Shown: piece after piece, positions 33,639 to 46,199 of the stretch
How positions within the stretch are numbered: the first letter of the stretch is position 1
Layout of the letters: each line of letters begins with the position of its first letter
Assembly: GCF_042453785.1 (NCBI RefSeq)
Contig: NC_091664.1
Coordinates: 18,697,001 to 18,761,000, forward strand
DNA: 64,000 bases
Direction: 5' to 3'
Source of the DNA: Malus domestica
Taxonomy: Eukaryota; Streptophyta; Magnoliopsida; Rosales; Rosaceae
Translations under genes and position numbers: made by a program
Notes under the pieces: generated by a model
Seen by the model: only the letters and a program-made list of their open reading frames with translations
The model's database searches: none
Told to the model about the DNA's origin: nothing

Positions 33639-35150
33639 AATTGAAAAAAAGATAATCTTATTCACACATCCATTTTGATCTCTCACACCCTCTTACTAAT
33701 TTTTTTGTCATTGATATTTTTCCGTTCATTTAATATGACGATTAAAAGTTAAGTAAAATGTGTGAGAAGTAAAAACAAGTGTGTAAATAGCACTATCTTT
33801 GCAAGACACACGTGTTACTTTGGATATTATGTTAGTCCAAAATGTTCTTATCAACCTTATGATTTGTGACTCGTGAATCATGATGATGGCAACCAAATTA
33901 ATATTATTTTCTTTCTAAAATTTTCTCTGACATCCCAAACTAGTAGAATAAAGATAACTAAATTAAGTTTACAGAAGTTTACACGAATGAAACTGATCAG
34001 AGTCTTTTAATAAATAATAGCGATAATTCTTATTTTTTGAAAAAAAAAGATTAGTTGTGAGATCCATACCATATCGAATTTCAACGATTCGACCTATTTA
34101 TTTTTCAAGTTGCACCTCATAGATCATTTTTGCAAAATATTAGTCAAATCGGAAATATTTGAAGCTTATAATTTAGTTCAAAGAAATTGACGAACATTAT
34201 ATTCTAAGAAACATTGAACTTTCATTGTGACAATTAAATAAGCAAATGATTTCGGATTGAATTAAATTTTTGCAAGGATGATCTATGAATCAACACTTAC
34301 AAAATAGACAGTTCGAATCATTAAAGTTCGATATTGTTTATATTAAAATTGAAGTAAAAAAATTTACAATGATTTCTGACCGCACGATGAACGGACGTGA
34401 TTGGAGGATCCCTGGGATCCTCACAAAGAGGATCAGGAGATGATCCTCATTCTTTTTTTTTAACATCTCTTGTCAACCCCTTAAGACTCTTTTTTTTTTT
34501 TTTTTTTTTTGGCAAATCTTAAGACTTTTTTTCTTTTTCTTTTTTGAGAAAGAACCCCTTTCAAGAATTAAACATCTCTAAATCAAACATAACTTACACT
34601 CCCTCCTAATTCCATTTTTATGTGTAAAAAGCCATAAGAACATTGCTTGGTAACTCTAAAATTAATGCAGACTCTCCCAGTAATTTGAACGAGTTTTATA
34701 TACTCTATCCTTCTTTTCCTTTCTTTCTATATGTAAAGTTTGGTTGACTCCATATCACAAAACAAACACTATCTAGCAATCGGTTGAATTTTGATGCCAT
34801 TAGTTGATGGGTTTCTATCCCAACAACTATTGGGTGCGGAGACAGCAACTCAAGTCCTTCCCATTTCTCTCCAACTTCCTTTTACTTGAAGCAACAACTA
34901 CCAAAAAGAAAAACTACTCACCAGAAGAAGCACCTCATAACAAAAACAAATGTTCTTTGAGTTTGCCAGTACCAATCATAACCATGTTAGCTAGCTCCAC
35001 CTTTTTTTTAATAAATTAACACCTTTAAGCATAAACCAATCTGACATAAAATTTCTCATACAAATTCCTACATTATATATATTATACTGGCCAAAACCCA
35101 CCAAAAAACCCTGTTACCCTAATTCCAAATTTAATAGATTTTTCAAAGAA
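33639..35150. other. IRX9 upstream region; no gene seen
   Basis: AT-rich. A long T run lies at about 34491-34510. The last 300 bp should hold the IRX9 promoter; TATATATATTATAC at 35074 is a possible TATA region but somewhat close to the ATG. Confidence 0.4.
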
Positions 35151-37712
35151 ATGGGTACAACGGAAAGAACAAAGAAGAGGGTCCAATTATGGAAGAAAGC
35201 TGCCGTCCATTTTGCTTTGTGTTTTGTTATGGGGTTCTTCTCAGGTTTTGCCCCAACGGATAAGGCTTCGCTTTTCGCTAGAACCGATGCCGTGGTTTCC
35301 TCCAATAAATCACTGGACTTTCCGCCGCAGTCAGTAGAACCGCCGCAAGAAATAGCACCGGATGTTATTAATAGAAGTTTGATAGCTGCAGAGACACCAA
35401 ATGTGTCAATAGCAGCAGCAGCAGAACCTGCAAGGCATAAAGAGAGCTCCGAAAACTCGAGGTTCACACAAGAAGAAGAAGCAGAGGAAAAGAAAGAACC
35501 CGAGGTGACTCCGAGAAGGTTCATAATCATAGTCACTGCAACAGCAACGAGCACGAAAGACATTAAGTTTAAAAGTGTGTTTTTGAGAAGACTAGCCAAT
35601 ACTATAAGGTTGGTTCCTCAGCCGTTGCTTTGGATCGTGGTGGCGCCGAAAACGGAGTCGAATGAAGTGTCTGAAGTGCTGAGGGGAACGGGGATTATGT
35701 ACAGGCATTTGGTTTCGAGAATGAATTTCACAGACGCAGAAGCTGAAAGGGATCGCCAGAGGAACATTGCTCTTAAGCACATTGAGAAGCACAGGATTAG
35801 TGGGATTGTCCACTTTGCAGGGCTTTCTAATGTTTACGATCTTGGCTTCTTCGACCGACTCAGAGAAATTGAGTACGTAAATATTCCTTAATTCCTTATT
35901 TTTTTTCATTCGATTGAAATTTTAACTTTGAATATTATGTTGTAAAATTAATTTTACCTAGTATTATGCTGTTAGAAATAGATCATGATATCTTGAAAAT
36001 TTCCTTTTTTTTTTATTTCTTTGAACGTAAGAACCTATGGTAATTTAGCTGGAGGGATGGAGGTTTCAAAGTTCGAGTAGTTTTTAAGAAAGGTGTGATT
36101 GCTGGAAGGGGAAAAAAAGAAGTGTCCCTTATTGCTTATTTGGACTAAAAAGGTTGTGAGTAGTGAATTTTGTTGGACTTTGCCAATATTCTAAAGTGCA
36201 TATGCCAATATTCTAAAGTGCATATGTAAGTCTGAATTTTTGAAACAATTGTAAGTCTTGCAGTGGGATATACACACATCAATAGCAAACATTTGTTTAG
36301 GTGCGTGCATTTGACTATTATATATGTATAATTTTTCATTCAAAATTTATGAATAAAAACAACTACGTATAATTTAACTTTGATTTATTTATCACTATAT
36401 ACAAATGGATACATTGTAATATCTAAACGGAAATTTGTTGAAGGAAAGAATCTTTTGTCAAGTGCTTCATTTGTCTATTAATTTGCAGGGTTTTTGGGAC
36501 ATGGCCAATGGCTATACTTGCAGCAAACAGAAAGAAGGTGATCATTGAAGGACCTGTATGTGATTCTTCACAAGTCATAGGATGGCATTTGAAGCAAATG
36601 AACAATGAAACAGAGACTAGGCCTCCCATTCATATCTCAAGTTTTGCTTTCAATAGTTCAATTCTTTGGGATCCCGAGAGATGGGGTCGCACTTCATCTC
36701 TTCAAAGCTCCTATCAGGTACATGAATTGTCTGCTATCATGTTTCAAAACTACGACTGCTAAATATGTAGAATCATATTTTTTAGGATAACGTCTCAATT
36801 CATAATTTGATACTATAACATGCATCTCACATATTTGTCATTCTTTCCTCTTATATGCCTCATGAAAGTGGAGCTGTGTGAAATTTAATATGCACCCATC
36901 GATGATAGACATGCTTCCATGCAAAACGCATATTTCATAACTTTTCTGAAAAAAATTTAAATTACAATAAAAGGGAAAGTATCATTAAGAAAAAAGGAAA
37001 ACTAATGAAAAGAATTTGAAAATTTGAGTTTTAACAATAAGGACAAAATAAAGGATAAAGTAAATAGTACCATGATTGATTTTTTTAGTGTAAAAATATA
37101 ATTTTTCGTTAAAGTGAACAATATTGAAAACTTTTTGTTAAAATTCCCTAAGAAAAAAGATATATGGAAGAAAATAAAATTATTTAAGTTGGTGTAGGTG
37201 TCGCTGGGGTCCTGTCGCACCAACCTGTTAGAGTATTTTATGCTTTTAAATATTATAAGTAAAATGTTTTAGTAGAGGTTGGCATGCTCCAACCATTTTA
37301 AAATCATTCAACTAACAACGCCTTTGAAAAAAACATAAATATAAAAACTATTGCAAAGATAAAAAGATGGAATTGACAAAAAAAAAATTATAAAAGTAAA
37401 TACCATATCAGAACTAATTGTATTTATATATAATTAGGTTACTCTCTTTCAATTATTATTTGAATTATATAAGCATGTGGATGCTTGTTTTGCTTTTGAA
37501 TATATGTTTATATATTTTTTAAGTTTAACAGCATGGTTTTTTAATTGCTGTTTTGGCAACAGAATTCAATCAAATTTGTAAAGGAAGTGGTTCTTGAAGA
37601 CGAAACAAAACTAAAGGGAATCCCACCAGAAGAATGCTCCAAGATCATGCTTTGGTGTCTTCGTCTTCATGCTGCAGGAGGAGCCACTGCACCACACCAA
37701 ATCAATCAATGA
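35151..37712 (+). CDS. IRX9: IRX9, GT43 family xylan synthesis protein
   Basis: Three exons in phase: 35151-35872, 36489-36717 and 37563-37712, 366 aa. IRX9 acts in the Golgi with IRX10 and IRX14 to extend the xylan backbone of secondary walls. It is a type II membrane protein: MGTTERTKKRVQLWKKAAVH, then a hydrophobic span at about 18-35 (FALCFVMGFFSGFA). A variable Pro/Glu-rich stem runs to about residue 120, then the GT43 domain starts at TPRRFIIIVTATAT. VFGTWPMAILAANRKK, GPVCDSSQVIGWH and AFNSSILWDPERWGR are family hallmarks. Where active GT43 members have DDDN, this protein has AGLSN (223-227), so the DxD metal site is missing. Arabidopsis IRX9 also lacks it and is thought to have a structural role. 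No lesion was found. Confidence 0.95.
36994..37149 (-). repeat. Short dispersed repeat (MITE-like), copy 3, in IRX9 intron 2
   Basis: Reverse complement of the unit at 25880-26031: GGAAAACTAATGAAAAG at the left, AAAGTAAATAGTACCATG in the middle, TTTTCGTTAAAGTGAACA and GTTAAAATTCCC at the right. Confidence 0.75.
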
Positions 37713-38575
37713 AAAATGGAAAATTAATTCGTTGCCAAAATAATTACGTACCAAATAGAGATATTACTCGATCATTTTGTTTTATTTTCTTTTATCATGC
37801 ATGTAATTCTTTATAATTTTATTTGTTCTCTCTTTATTGTTTTTTCCCTAAATTTTTGTAGTAGATTTTACTCCCCCAGTATACTTAATTCAATAGCTTA
37901 AATCTTTGAAGGATCCCTATCACACGAATTACAACTTTGCCTACTTACAATAAAATAGGATAATTACTCTTTTGTTAGGTGTTTATATTTGTATATAATA
38001 CCAAAAACTTATTATGAGTTTGATATATAAAGCACATTTATAATTGCGCTAAGGCCTTTTAACGAAGAATCTTAATTACAATCAAGTAGACAGAGACGCG
38101 AGTAGGCCCAAGTATATTGTTTATTGGTTAAAAAATATAGTAGTGGACTCACGTATATTGTCTATAAACAAGTCGAGCCAAATCATATATCAATGTTCAA
38201 ATTTGGCTTGTTAAATATTTTCAAGCTCAAATTAAGCTTGACTTACTTTTTATACAAGTTAATCTTCGTTGAGCTTAAAAGATTCAAGCTCAATACCGAA
38301 CCCAAGATATTTACTATAATAACAAAATTTCGAACTTGGCAGCACATTTTCACACAATAAAGCGTATTTTAAGATAATCATATAAAACACCATTTTCATT
38401 TCATTTTTATTATTTGAACTTGGTTGGAAGATCACGGTTGCAGTTTATGTACAAACAAAATAAGAATGGGTGACATAATATCTATCACGTCTTAAAAAGG
38501 GGTGAATTTGAAGGTGTTTATGTTTTTTTTTTTTACAAGTGATATTCTACACTAATTTATGCTAAGGGGAGTGTT
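37713..38575. other. IRX9 3' flank and intergenic DNA; no gene seen
   Basis: 3' UTR sequence probably to about 37900. The rest is AT-rich with no feature recognised. Confidence 0.4.
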
Positions 38576-39161
38576 TGTCACATCCCCAGTCTCTGCTCTG
38601 CCGTAGCACGATATTGTCCGTTTTGGGCAACGCCCTCACGGTTTTGTTTTTGGGAACTCACGAGCAACTTCCCAATGAGTTACCCATCCTAGGATTGCTC
38701 TTGCCCAAACTTGCTTAATTTCGGAGTTCCGATGGAATCCGAAACCAGTGAGTTCCCAAAAGGTCTCATGCTATATGGAGGTGGGCATGTACCCTCTCCG
38801 TTGGTCGATGTGGGATATTACAATTCACCTCCCTCAGAGGCTCAACGTCCTCATCGGCACACTTGCACCACACGACAGAGTGACTCTGATACCAAATTGT
38901 CACATCCCAGTCTCGGCTTCGTCGTAACACGATATTGTCTGCTTTGGGCCACGCTCTCATGGTTTTGTTTTTTGGAACTCACGAGCAACTTCCCAGTGGG
39001 TCACTCATCCTAGGATTGCTCTTGCCCAAACTCGCTTAACTTCAGAGTTTCGATGGAATCCGAAACCAGTGAGTTCCCAAAAAGCCTCGTGCTATATGGC
39101 AGTGGGGATGTACATATAAGGCGTATCATCCCCTATCTGTTGGTCGATGTGAGATGTTACA
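38576..39161 (-). mobile_element. Cassandra TRIM element with 5S rRNA sequence in both LTRs
   Basis: 586 bp. LTRs are 38576-38822 and 38898-39161. On the minus strand the LTR begins TGTAACATCTCACATCGACC and ends GGGATGTGACA, followed by ATTTGGTATCAGAGTCACTC, a primer binding site for initiator tRNA-Met. Each LTR contains a 5S rRNA-like stretch (minus strand: GAAGTTAAGCGAGTTTGGGC, AATCCTAGGATGAGTGACCC, CTGGGAAGTTGCTCGTG). Carrying 5S sequence in short LTRs is the hallmark of Cassandra. Flanks GTGTT and ATGTT are a near-perfect 5-bp duplication. It encodes no protein. Confidence 0.93.
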
Positions 39162-39568
39162 ATGTTTAGAGGCGAAAGTAGATTGAAGAGGAAGACCGAA
39201 CCACCAGAGTAATTCATCACTTTTGAGTCAATTTGATGATAACCAATGTAAACTTACAAGAAAAAAAAACGTAAACACAATTCTTCAAAAGCAAAATTTA
39301 AAAACATGATAATATAGGAAGCATCACCCACCAAAAATAAAGTAGAATCTTCAATGCTTTACGTGTACTCTAACCCAATGAAAAATGTAAATTATAACTT
39401 TGGCCATAAAATATAGAGATAATTTTTTTGAACAAAAATATAGAGATAATTAGATTTAGGATCATTTTCACACTTAATTATTAGATTTAATATTGAAGAT
39501 TTTGTTTATAGATTGCCGTTGACCAGCTATTGATTTAAACAACCTTCCTTTTGGCAAGTTGGCTTTTA

Positions 39569-39960
39569 CTACAAGACCATCTCCAATCCTGGGCTAAAAG
39601 TCAAATTACCCCCCCCCAAACACTCTCCAACCCATGCTAAAATTTTAGGCTAAATGCCAAATGCTATTTCTGGGCCAAATACCCCCTAGCTTTCCCCCTA
39701 GGCTAAATGCGAAATGTTTATCGGAATTTAAATTTTTTTAGATTAAAATGTTCATAAAATTAATTTACAATAATCTACATATTTATTTTTAAAAAAAATT
39801 GATTTAAGAAAAAAATTTAGTCTAATTTCATTCTTTAATAATTCCGGGCTAAAATTTTAGAGTAGAAGGGTTGGAGCAGAAAAGATGTTTCTGGGCTAAA
39901 AGCTAAATTTTCCGGGCTAAAAAATTTGGCTTTTAGCCCAAGGGTTGGAGATGGTCTAAT
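39569..39960. mobile_element. MITE with about 34-bp terminal inverted repeats
   Basis: Left end AGACCATCTCCAATCCTGGG then CTAAAAGTCAAATT. The right end, reversed, reads AGACCATCTCCAACCCTTGG then GCTAAAAGCCAAATT. The interior is AT-rich with repeated GGGCTAAA motifs. No ORF. The target duplication is not clear. Confidence 0.85.
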
Positions 39961-40078
39961 GGTGGAAAGGTGTTGAGCCTTTACATGACGGCGTGGGTTT
40001 GAATCCCGTCGATGATTAGTCTAACATTTAATCTAAACAAAATCTATTATTTGTAAAAAAATAAAAATAAAAAAACCT
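39961..40078 (+). mobile_element. tRNA-derived SINE abutting the MITE
   Basis: TCTAATGGTGGAAAGGTG (box A-like), GTGGGTTTGAATCCCGTCG (box B-like) and an A-rich tail at 40055-40075. Its first bases follow directly on the MITE right end. Confidence 0.55.
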
Positions 40079-40159
40079 TCCTTTTGTGTAATGACGAGTC
40101 ACATACCTTTAAAGCTTGCGATTTGCTTTTTTTTTATTTTTTTATTGCGGTTTATATCC

Positions 40160-40398
40160 TTGGACTATTTTTGAGCATTTTTGCTCACCACCATAAACTA
40201 TGGTGTATGCTCACCATACATCTAATCAATTGACACGTGTCATTTCACTTAATCTTGGTTATTTTTTTTCAAAATTGAAAAACTAACATTTAATGTGAAA
40301 GTTAACTAGAGTTAAGTGAAATGACATGTGTCAATTGATTAAGTGTATGGTGAGCATACACCATAATTATGGTGGTGAGCAAAAATGCTCCCGTCCAA
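40160..40398. mobile_element. Foldback MITE with about 85-bp inverted arms
   Basis: The left arm from GAGCATTTTTGCTCACCACC (40173) through TGGTGTATGCTCACCATACA and AATTGACACGTGTCATTTCA is mirrored on the right arm, ending GGTGAGCAAAAATGCTC (40390). A weaker TTGGAC pairing extends the arms outward to 40160/40398. The loop is about 55 bp of AT-rich sequence. Confidence 0.88.
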
Positions 40399-41131
40399 AT
40401 CAATGTATTCATGGGGATGAATGTCAAAGATTTTAATTTTCCAGATTTTTAGTTATTGATATCACTCAGTTACGTTACAATACATTTTGACTTGTCACTG
40501 TTTCTTAATTAGTTTTCTAGTCATTATGAACAAATAGTCAATCATGCGGCATACTTTCTTCTTATTTCTTTAATACGTTTTGAGTCATTATTTGTTGTGC
40601 TTCAAAATTCAATTGTGCTTCATTTCCTTACACTACATGTTGTTTACGAAATATTCTACTTAAACTTAGGTTTATTATTTCTAATGATCCCTACATCATG
40701 TTGGAATTAAATTCGTGCACAACTGCAAATGGTGACAATACTCGTCGGAATCATCCATTAACGTTGGACATGGGGAGAGATAATGAGATTGATTGGGGTG
40801 TATGACTGAATTTGTGTTGGATTCCCTACATATCTCTTGGCGTGGAGAATCAAATCACGAGAGTAGTTATAAGGAATGATGTGTGATGCACATTGAACAA
40901 TTCTTGATGAAGGAATCTTTGTTTAGGCATATATGAGAGATGAGTCTCCATGAATATGTCTACGCGTAGACGACGGTGGGACAAATTATTTCCATACACT
41001 CCCCAAAACATAAACACCAGTTCTCCTAAAAAAAGAAAAAAAAAAACACACACACACGAATGAGATGGGACTTGAAACAATGTTTCGAGTATTCCTCAAA
41101 CACCACTCACCTTCCTCACACCAATGGTCAC
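40399..41131. other. Intergenic stretch; no gene seen
   Basis: No coding or repeat signal recognised, apart from a short A tract and CA repeat at 41030-41056. Confidence 0.4.
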
Positions 41132-41750
41132 TGTGGAGCCTAAAATAATCCCCAAAATTCTAGAAGCGACACGTGGACTTTTGCTCAAGAGAGACAAGAT
41201 TGCCCTCAATAAATGGTCAGGCTCCTCAGATACTCCCACACACAACTCACACCCCTGAAGGTCTCATCAGCTGAATATGACTACCCACAACTCACATGCC
41301 ATTGGCAAAGAAAAGTCAGAGCATTAAAGATAATGATTAATTACCCAAATCCTATTTTTAATACATTCCCAATTGAAGATTGACTCTAATTCAGTAAGTA
41401 ATCCCAATTTAAATCAATTAGGGATAATTACTCCATTATCTCAAGATATTATTTCTTATTTAATATCTTGGGAATATTTCTCCATAAGGTAAAACCCTAA
41501 CACTATGGCTGACCCTTTTCCCTATATATACCCCATATTCTACCAAATTTGAGAAGCTTTTGCTATCCTGAAAAGCCCTAAACACTTTACTCTTTTCAAA
41601 AAAACTAATTTAGGCATCAGAGATCCATTGGCCTAACCCCCCCCCCCCCACCTCGTGAGTGCGTGAGGCTTAGGTCATTGATCAAATGTGTTAATTGTTT
41701 TGCAGATGCATTTTTGTCAAGAATGAAGACAGCGGAAATTTGCATCGACA
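41132..41750 (+). mobile_element. Solo LTR (gypsy-type family)
   Basis: 619 bp from TGTGGAGCCTAAAATAATCC to TTGCATCGACA, flanked by a perfect 5-bp duplication GTCAC (41127-41131 and 41751-41755). A TATATATA box lies at 41523-41530. CGTGAGTGCGTGAGGCTTAG and GAAGACAGCGGAAATTTGCA match the ends of the LTRs at 42965 and 54146. A solo LTR arises by recombination between the two LTRs of an element. Confidence 0.92.
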
Positions 41751-42640
41751 GTCACTGTCCATGACCAATTCTGGAGAGAATATATTCATTTTATAAATTT
41801 CATCACAGTCGAAGACATGTCTGTGTATGACATTGTTTGCTATCATGAGGAATGCAATTGAAGATAATGGTCAAATTTTGGACAAATCTATAGAGGGTTT
41901 TGGCTCATATTGCAAGGAAATGTGGAGAAGGATATTGTTATCTTGGCCTATGGAGAGGTGAAAGAGGATGACAGTGGGGGGTTTCAAACTTTCGACCTCT
42001 GCACAAGGCTTTTTGTGAGAGACAAGTGTGAGAGATCAGTGAGAGACATGGGCAAAAAAGGAAAAGCAGAATAAATTTAAAGGGTCATTTCGTCATGTTA
42101 CTCTGTTTATAAATTGTGGATGGTTGGATACTGAGTTAGTATCTAGAGTGAGAAGATCTAGTTTGGAGAGAGAATGTTAGAACCTTACTAACTAAACAGA
42201 ATACCAACAATATTTCATTCACTTCCTTTCTTCTCTTACAAGCTTTTATTTGTAGTAATCCACTAACTCTAACAACTTGTAACTAACTTATAGCATCCAT
42301 TGTACATTAGTCCCTAAAGGATGATGCCATATGGCAGCATCATAACAGAGAAGGGGATAGATGAAAATGAGAGACTAGGGTTTCCTTCTCCATAAAAATA
42401 ATATATATAGGTTTGTCTAATTTATGAAAATGTCATTAATGAGTGCTCAAATTTACACAATAGACATTAGAACCAATGGTAGCCAAACTAAGTCAAAAAG
42501 ACATGGGCAAAAAAGGAAAAGCAAAAAAAAAATTACAAGGTCATTTTTGTCATTATACTGTGCCAGTGGAAAGTGAGGAACAGTAAAATAAGGCATTCAT
42601 TCCGATGTGCTTATAAACAGTGGTTGATAGAATTAAATTT
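41751..42640. other. Intergenic stretch with an internal duplication
   Basis: AGACATGGGCAAAAAAGGAA and the following 50-70 bp at about 42045-42125 recur at 42500-42620, including GTCATTTCGTCAT/GTCATTTTTGTCAT and a CTTATAAACAGTGG-like end. No gene recognised. Confidence 0.45.
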
Positions 42641-42957
42641 TAAGGTCATCTCCAATCGAGAGGGTTAAAGGTTCAAAAGTCAAAATGATCTGATTTGCCT
42701 AAAGCCTTATCTCTAACCAATGTCTAGGCTATAATTCTATAAAGTCAATCAGGCCTTATTTGGCCAAATGGTCATTAGGCTGGCCAAATGCAGCCCACTC
42801 TTAGTACCTTTTTTGGGACTCAACTCCTTAGTTGCAATAATTGATTCCAATTCAACGACTACATTTGAAAACATCCAACTGTAGGTTAACAAAATTAACC
42901 AATAAATTTAAAACTATTAAATTATTGAGAGGGTTACTTCGGTTGGAGATGACATAT
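42641..42957. mobile_element. MITE, GGTCATCTCCAA-type ends
   Basis: Left end AGGTCATCTCCAATCGAGAG. The right end reversed reads ATGTCATCTCCAACCGAAGT. It shares its terminal motif with the MITE at 39569-39960. The gypsy element begins a few bases further right. Confidence 0.65.
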
Positions 42958-42964
42958 AAGTATT

Positions 42965-43539
42965 TGTGGAGCAAAAAATAATCAAGAAAATTATGGAGGT
43001 GACACGTGGACTTTTGGGTAAAAAGACAAAATTACCCTCGAGACATACCAGAATTCCCATGCACATGCAATGGACAATAATGGCTTAATCAAGGAAGAGT
43101 CAAAGGTGATCAAAATGATATTTATTCAAATACCTCTCATCACTCCTCATCAAATCCTTATTCAAAAGGTAACTTCCAATTTTCATATTTAATTTAGGAT
43201 TAATTGCCATGTTAATTGCAAGATATTATTTCACATAATATCTTGCAATTATTCACACAATTTCACCATATATGGCTTGCCACTATTCTCCAAATAAGGA
43301 TGGCCACTCCCCTATAAATAGTCATATTATCCCACCAAAAAGATAAGGCATTTGCTACCCACAAACTCCTAAACACATTATTGTTAGAATTCTAACTTTA
43401 GCATCAAGATTGTTCGGCCAAAGTCCCCCACCCCCAAATTCATTGTGGGTGCGTGAGGCTTTTGGCCTTAATCTTAGGTGTTAGTATTTTGCAGGTGCAT
43501 TTTCGTCAAAGGAGAAGACGACGGAAATTTGCATCCACA
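42965..43539 (+). repeat. 5' LTR of the Tat element
   Basis: 575 bp, TGTGGAGC to GCATCCACA. TATAAATA at 43313-43320 is the likely promoter. Directly downstream, ATTAGTGCTTTCATCGAGAG resembles the primer-binding region of this family. Confidence 0.88.
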
Positions 43540-43814
43540 AATTAGTGCTTTCATCGAGAGTTTGATTCACATGCTCGAAGAAGACTCTCACATTCAAAGT
43601 TTCTCATTTATCATTCGTTCATAAATTTTTCATATGCTCTTATTCCTAGAATTTTTGATCCACCCAGCGCACGACCCAAGCTGTCCAAGACCAGCGTTCG
43701 TGGGGCCCAAGGCCAGCGCAAACCCAGTGTGCTCCAAAGCCGAGCCTAAGCCCAGTGCCCACACACATGGCCCACCTAGCAATCCAACCGCCCTAGCTTT
43801 ATATTTCTGAACTG

Positions 43815-45600
43815 ATGATTGAACCAAGGGTATTTTTACCCTATTTCTCCATAGATTTGACATATCCCAACTCAAATCTCGCGCCTGGAGTTTATTACAC
43901 TTCCACTACTCAAGAAGACGTATACCGTCCAAGCTTTTCCAACCTAAATGGTGAACAACACTTGTCCCAAGAAGTCATACAGTTGAGAATCGCCCTCGCG
44001 CAGTATACGCCCTTGGTAAATCAACTCTTGCAGCGTATCGAGATGCAACGTGCCCTAGACGAAGTGTCTAGAAGTAGAATAAGGGTAGACGACGAACCTC
44101 TTCAACAGCATCCTGGTAAATAGCCACTCAACCAGCCACGAACCGAGTGTTCGAGTAGTGTACATTCTCGACTGGGCCCATGAGATAGCTTAAACTCTCA
44201 TCTTAGTGCACGGAGAAGTGTGCACTCTCGATTAGGCCTATGGATAAGCATACACTCACGGTTAGGGCCACACTTCAATAATCAACATGAGCAACCTTCT
44301 AGGCAAAATGTTCATTCGTAGTTAGGCTTGCAAGGAGTATCCTCCACCTCACATCGAATTAGGCAGCACGAGGATGGATAGAAGCAATCATACAATTCGG
44401 CTCAAGTTCAACCAGTATCTTTCGAGTAACTCACTTGTTTACTAGGAATATGCATTGCATCCGCGACATAAACGAGCTGAGCATATGGAAGATCAGCCTA
44501 GACCAGCATGTCATAATTTGGGGCAACCGAAAGCTCTGCTACCCCCAACAAAGGTAAATTCAGGAAGAAGTAGAGAGGTTCCTGACCGAGCGATTGCATG
44601 ATTTCCAATGCAACGAGGTCATTGACGAGGCTCTACGATGGGACATGACCATCATAAGTAGGTCACCCTTCACGAACAAAATCCAACAGGCAAAGCCTCC
44701 ACGCAAATTCAGCATGCCACAGTTCACATTCTTCAAATGAGATGGAGACCCAGAGAGGCACCTAAAGCAGTACTAAGGCCTAATGATCCTCTATCGGAAC
44801 AACGACGCTATCATGTGCAAGATATTTGCCACCACTTTACAAGGCGAGGCACGAGATGTTCCACACCCTGCCGCCATAATCCAGCCGTAGTTTTGATGAG
44901 TTTTCTTTGGTTTTCACCAAAGATTATTCCTCCTATCGCTCAATTAAGAAGAAGTCTGACCACCTATTCAACGTCAAAAAGAACCCAAAGGAGTCGCTCT
45001 ATAACTATGTGAAGAGGTTCAAAGTAGAGAAGACAAAGGAAATAGGATGCAACGACTCAATAACTAGTGCATCATTCGAAAATGACTCCTAGCAAACCAT
45101 CCGCTGTTTGGAGAATTGATCATGAAAGAAGATCTAACTCTGGCAGACTCTTGAGCTTTGGCAGAGAAACATGCAGTTTAAGAATAGGCTAGACACGCAA
45201 ACAAGACACTTGAGCAACCTAAAAAAGAATCGACAGTAGCTCAAAAGAAGGAGGATGGGAAACAATATAACAACAAAAGCAGGCAGAAAGCCAAGTGCAG
45301 AGACTGATCTCGAACTAAAGGAGGCTCGACGCCTAAAAACTACTCAAAGTTCTCGATCATAATATATCAAATCCTCTGTGACATCAAGAGCGAAGCATGG
45401 TTTAAGTTGCTGAAGGAATCGAAGGGAGATACCTCCAAGTTGGACCATACCAAGTACTACGCATTCCATCGAGGTCCTGGACATACAACCGATGACTGCT
45501 ACATTTAGAGGATTTACCTATAGAAGCTGGTGAAAGAAGGCAAGGTCGACATATATTTAGACAAGTCAGCTACGTAGCTTAGAAGGAACACAAACGCCAA
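43815..45600 (+). pseudogene. gag remnant of the Tat element
   Basis: Open pieces at 43815-44123 and 44907-45092 are linked by broken sequence. KFSMPQFTFFK*DGDPERHL (about 44708-44765) and LFNVKKNPKESLYNYVKRF (44960-45020) are gag motifs. FHRGPGHTTDDCY (about 45467-45506) is the zinc-knuckle-like end. TGG or CAG codons often read as stops. Confidence 0.8.
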
Positions 45601-46199
45601 TGAAGAGTCGCCAACCAAGATAATTCGGATCAATGACATTTTTACCGAGTCCGAGCAATTGAGGGCCACCAACAACTCCAAGAAAATGAAGATCCAACAG
45701 GCTCTATTAGTTTCCCAAGTTTAGGCAGTTGACACCTTCCCTGGACCCATCGTTGGCTTCACCGAGCAGGATGGCGAATGCGTCGATTTCCCACACGACA
45801 ACGCACTAGTGATATTTGTCCAACTAGCCCATGCTATAGTCGATAAAATGATAGATGGCAATAGTAAGCGACCCATCTCCCTACAATGGGATTCTAAGGT
45901 GGCTTTGGCTGATAAAGATGGATGGCGTAATCTCCATCAAGTATAAAAAAATTTGATTCCGCATCCTGGGAGAAATAGTCGGAGAAATCAAGTTTGACTA
46001 GTCCACATCACGACGATGCACTATACAAGTACTGAATGAAACAAAGAAGAATATCTTTACCCTAATAGAGGCTACTAAGGTCCAAAAAGGCGATGAATCT
46101 ACCAAATTGCAATCACAACAGACAGATTAAGAAGATGGTGTCCAAATTAACGCGCCAGCATACAACACGAGATGGAAACCCGAAGAGGATGCCGAACAC

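Noticed and set aside
38640..38790. A 5S rRNA gene on the minus strand
   Set aside because: The similarity lies within both LTRs of a Cassandra TRIM, is diverged from plant 5S rRNA, and is not a tandem 5S array.
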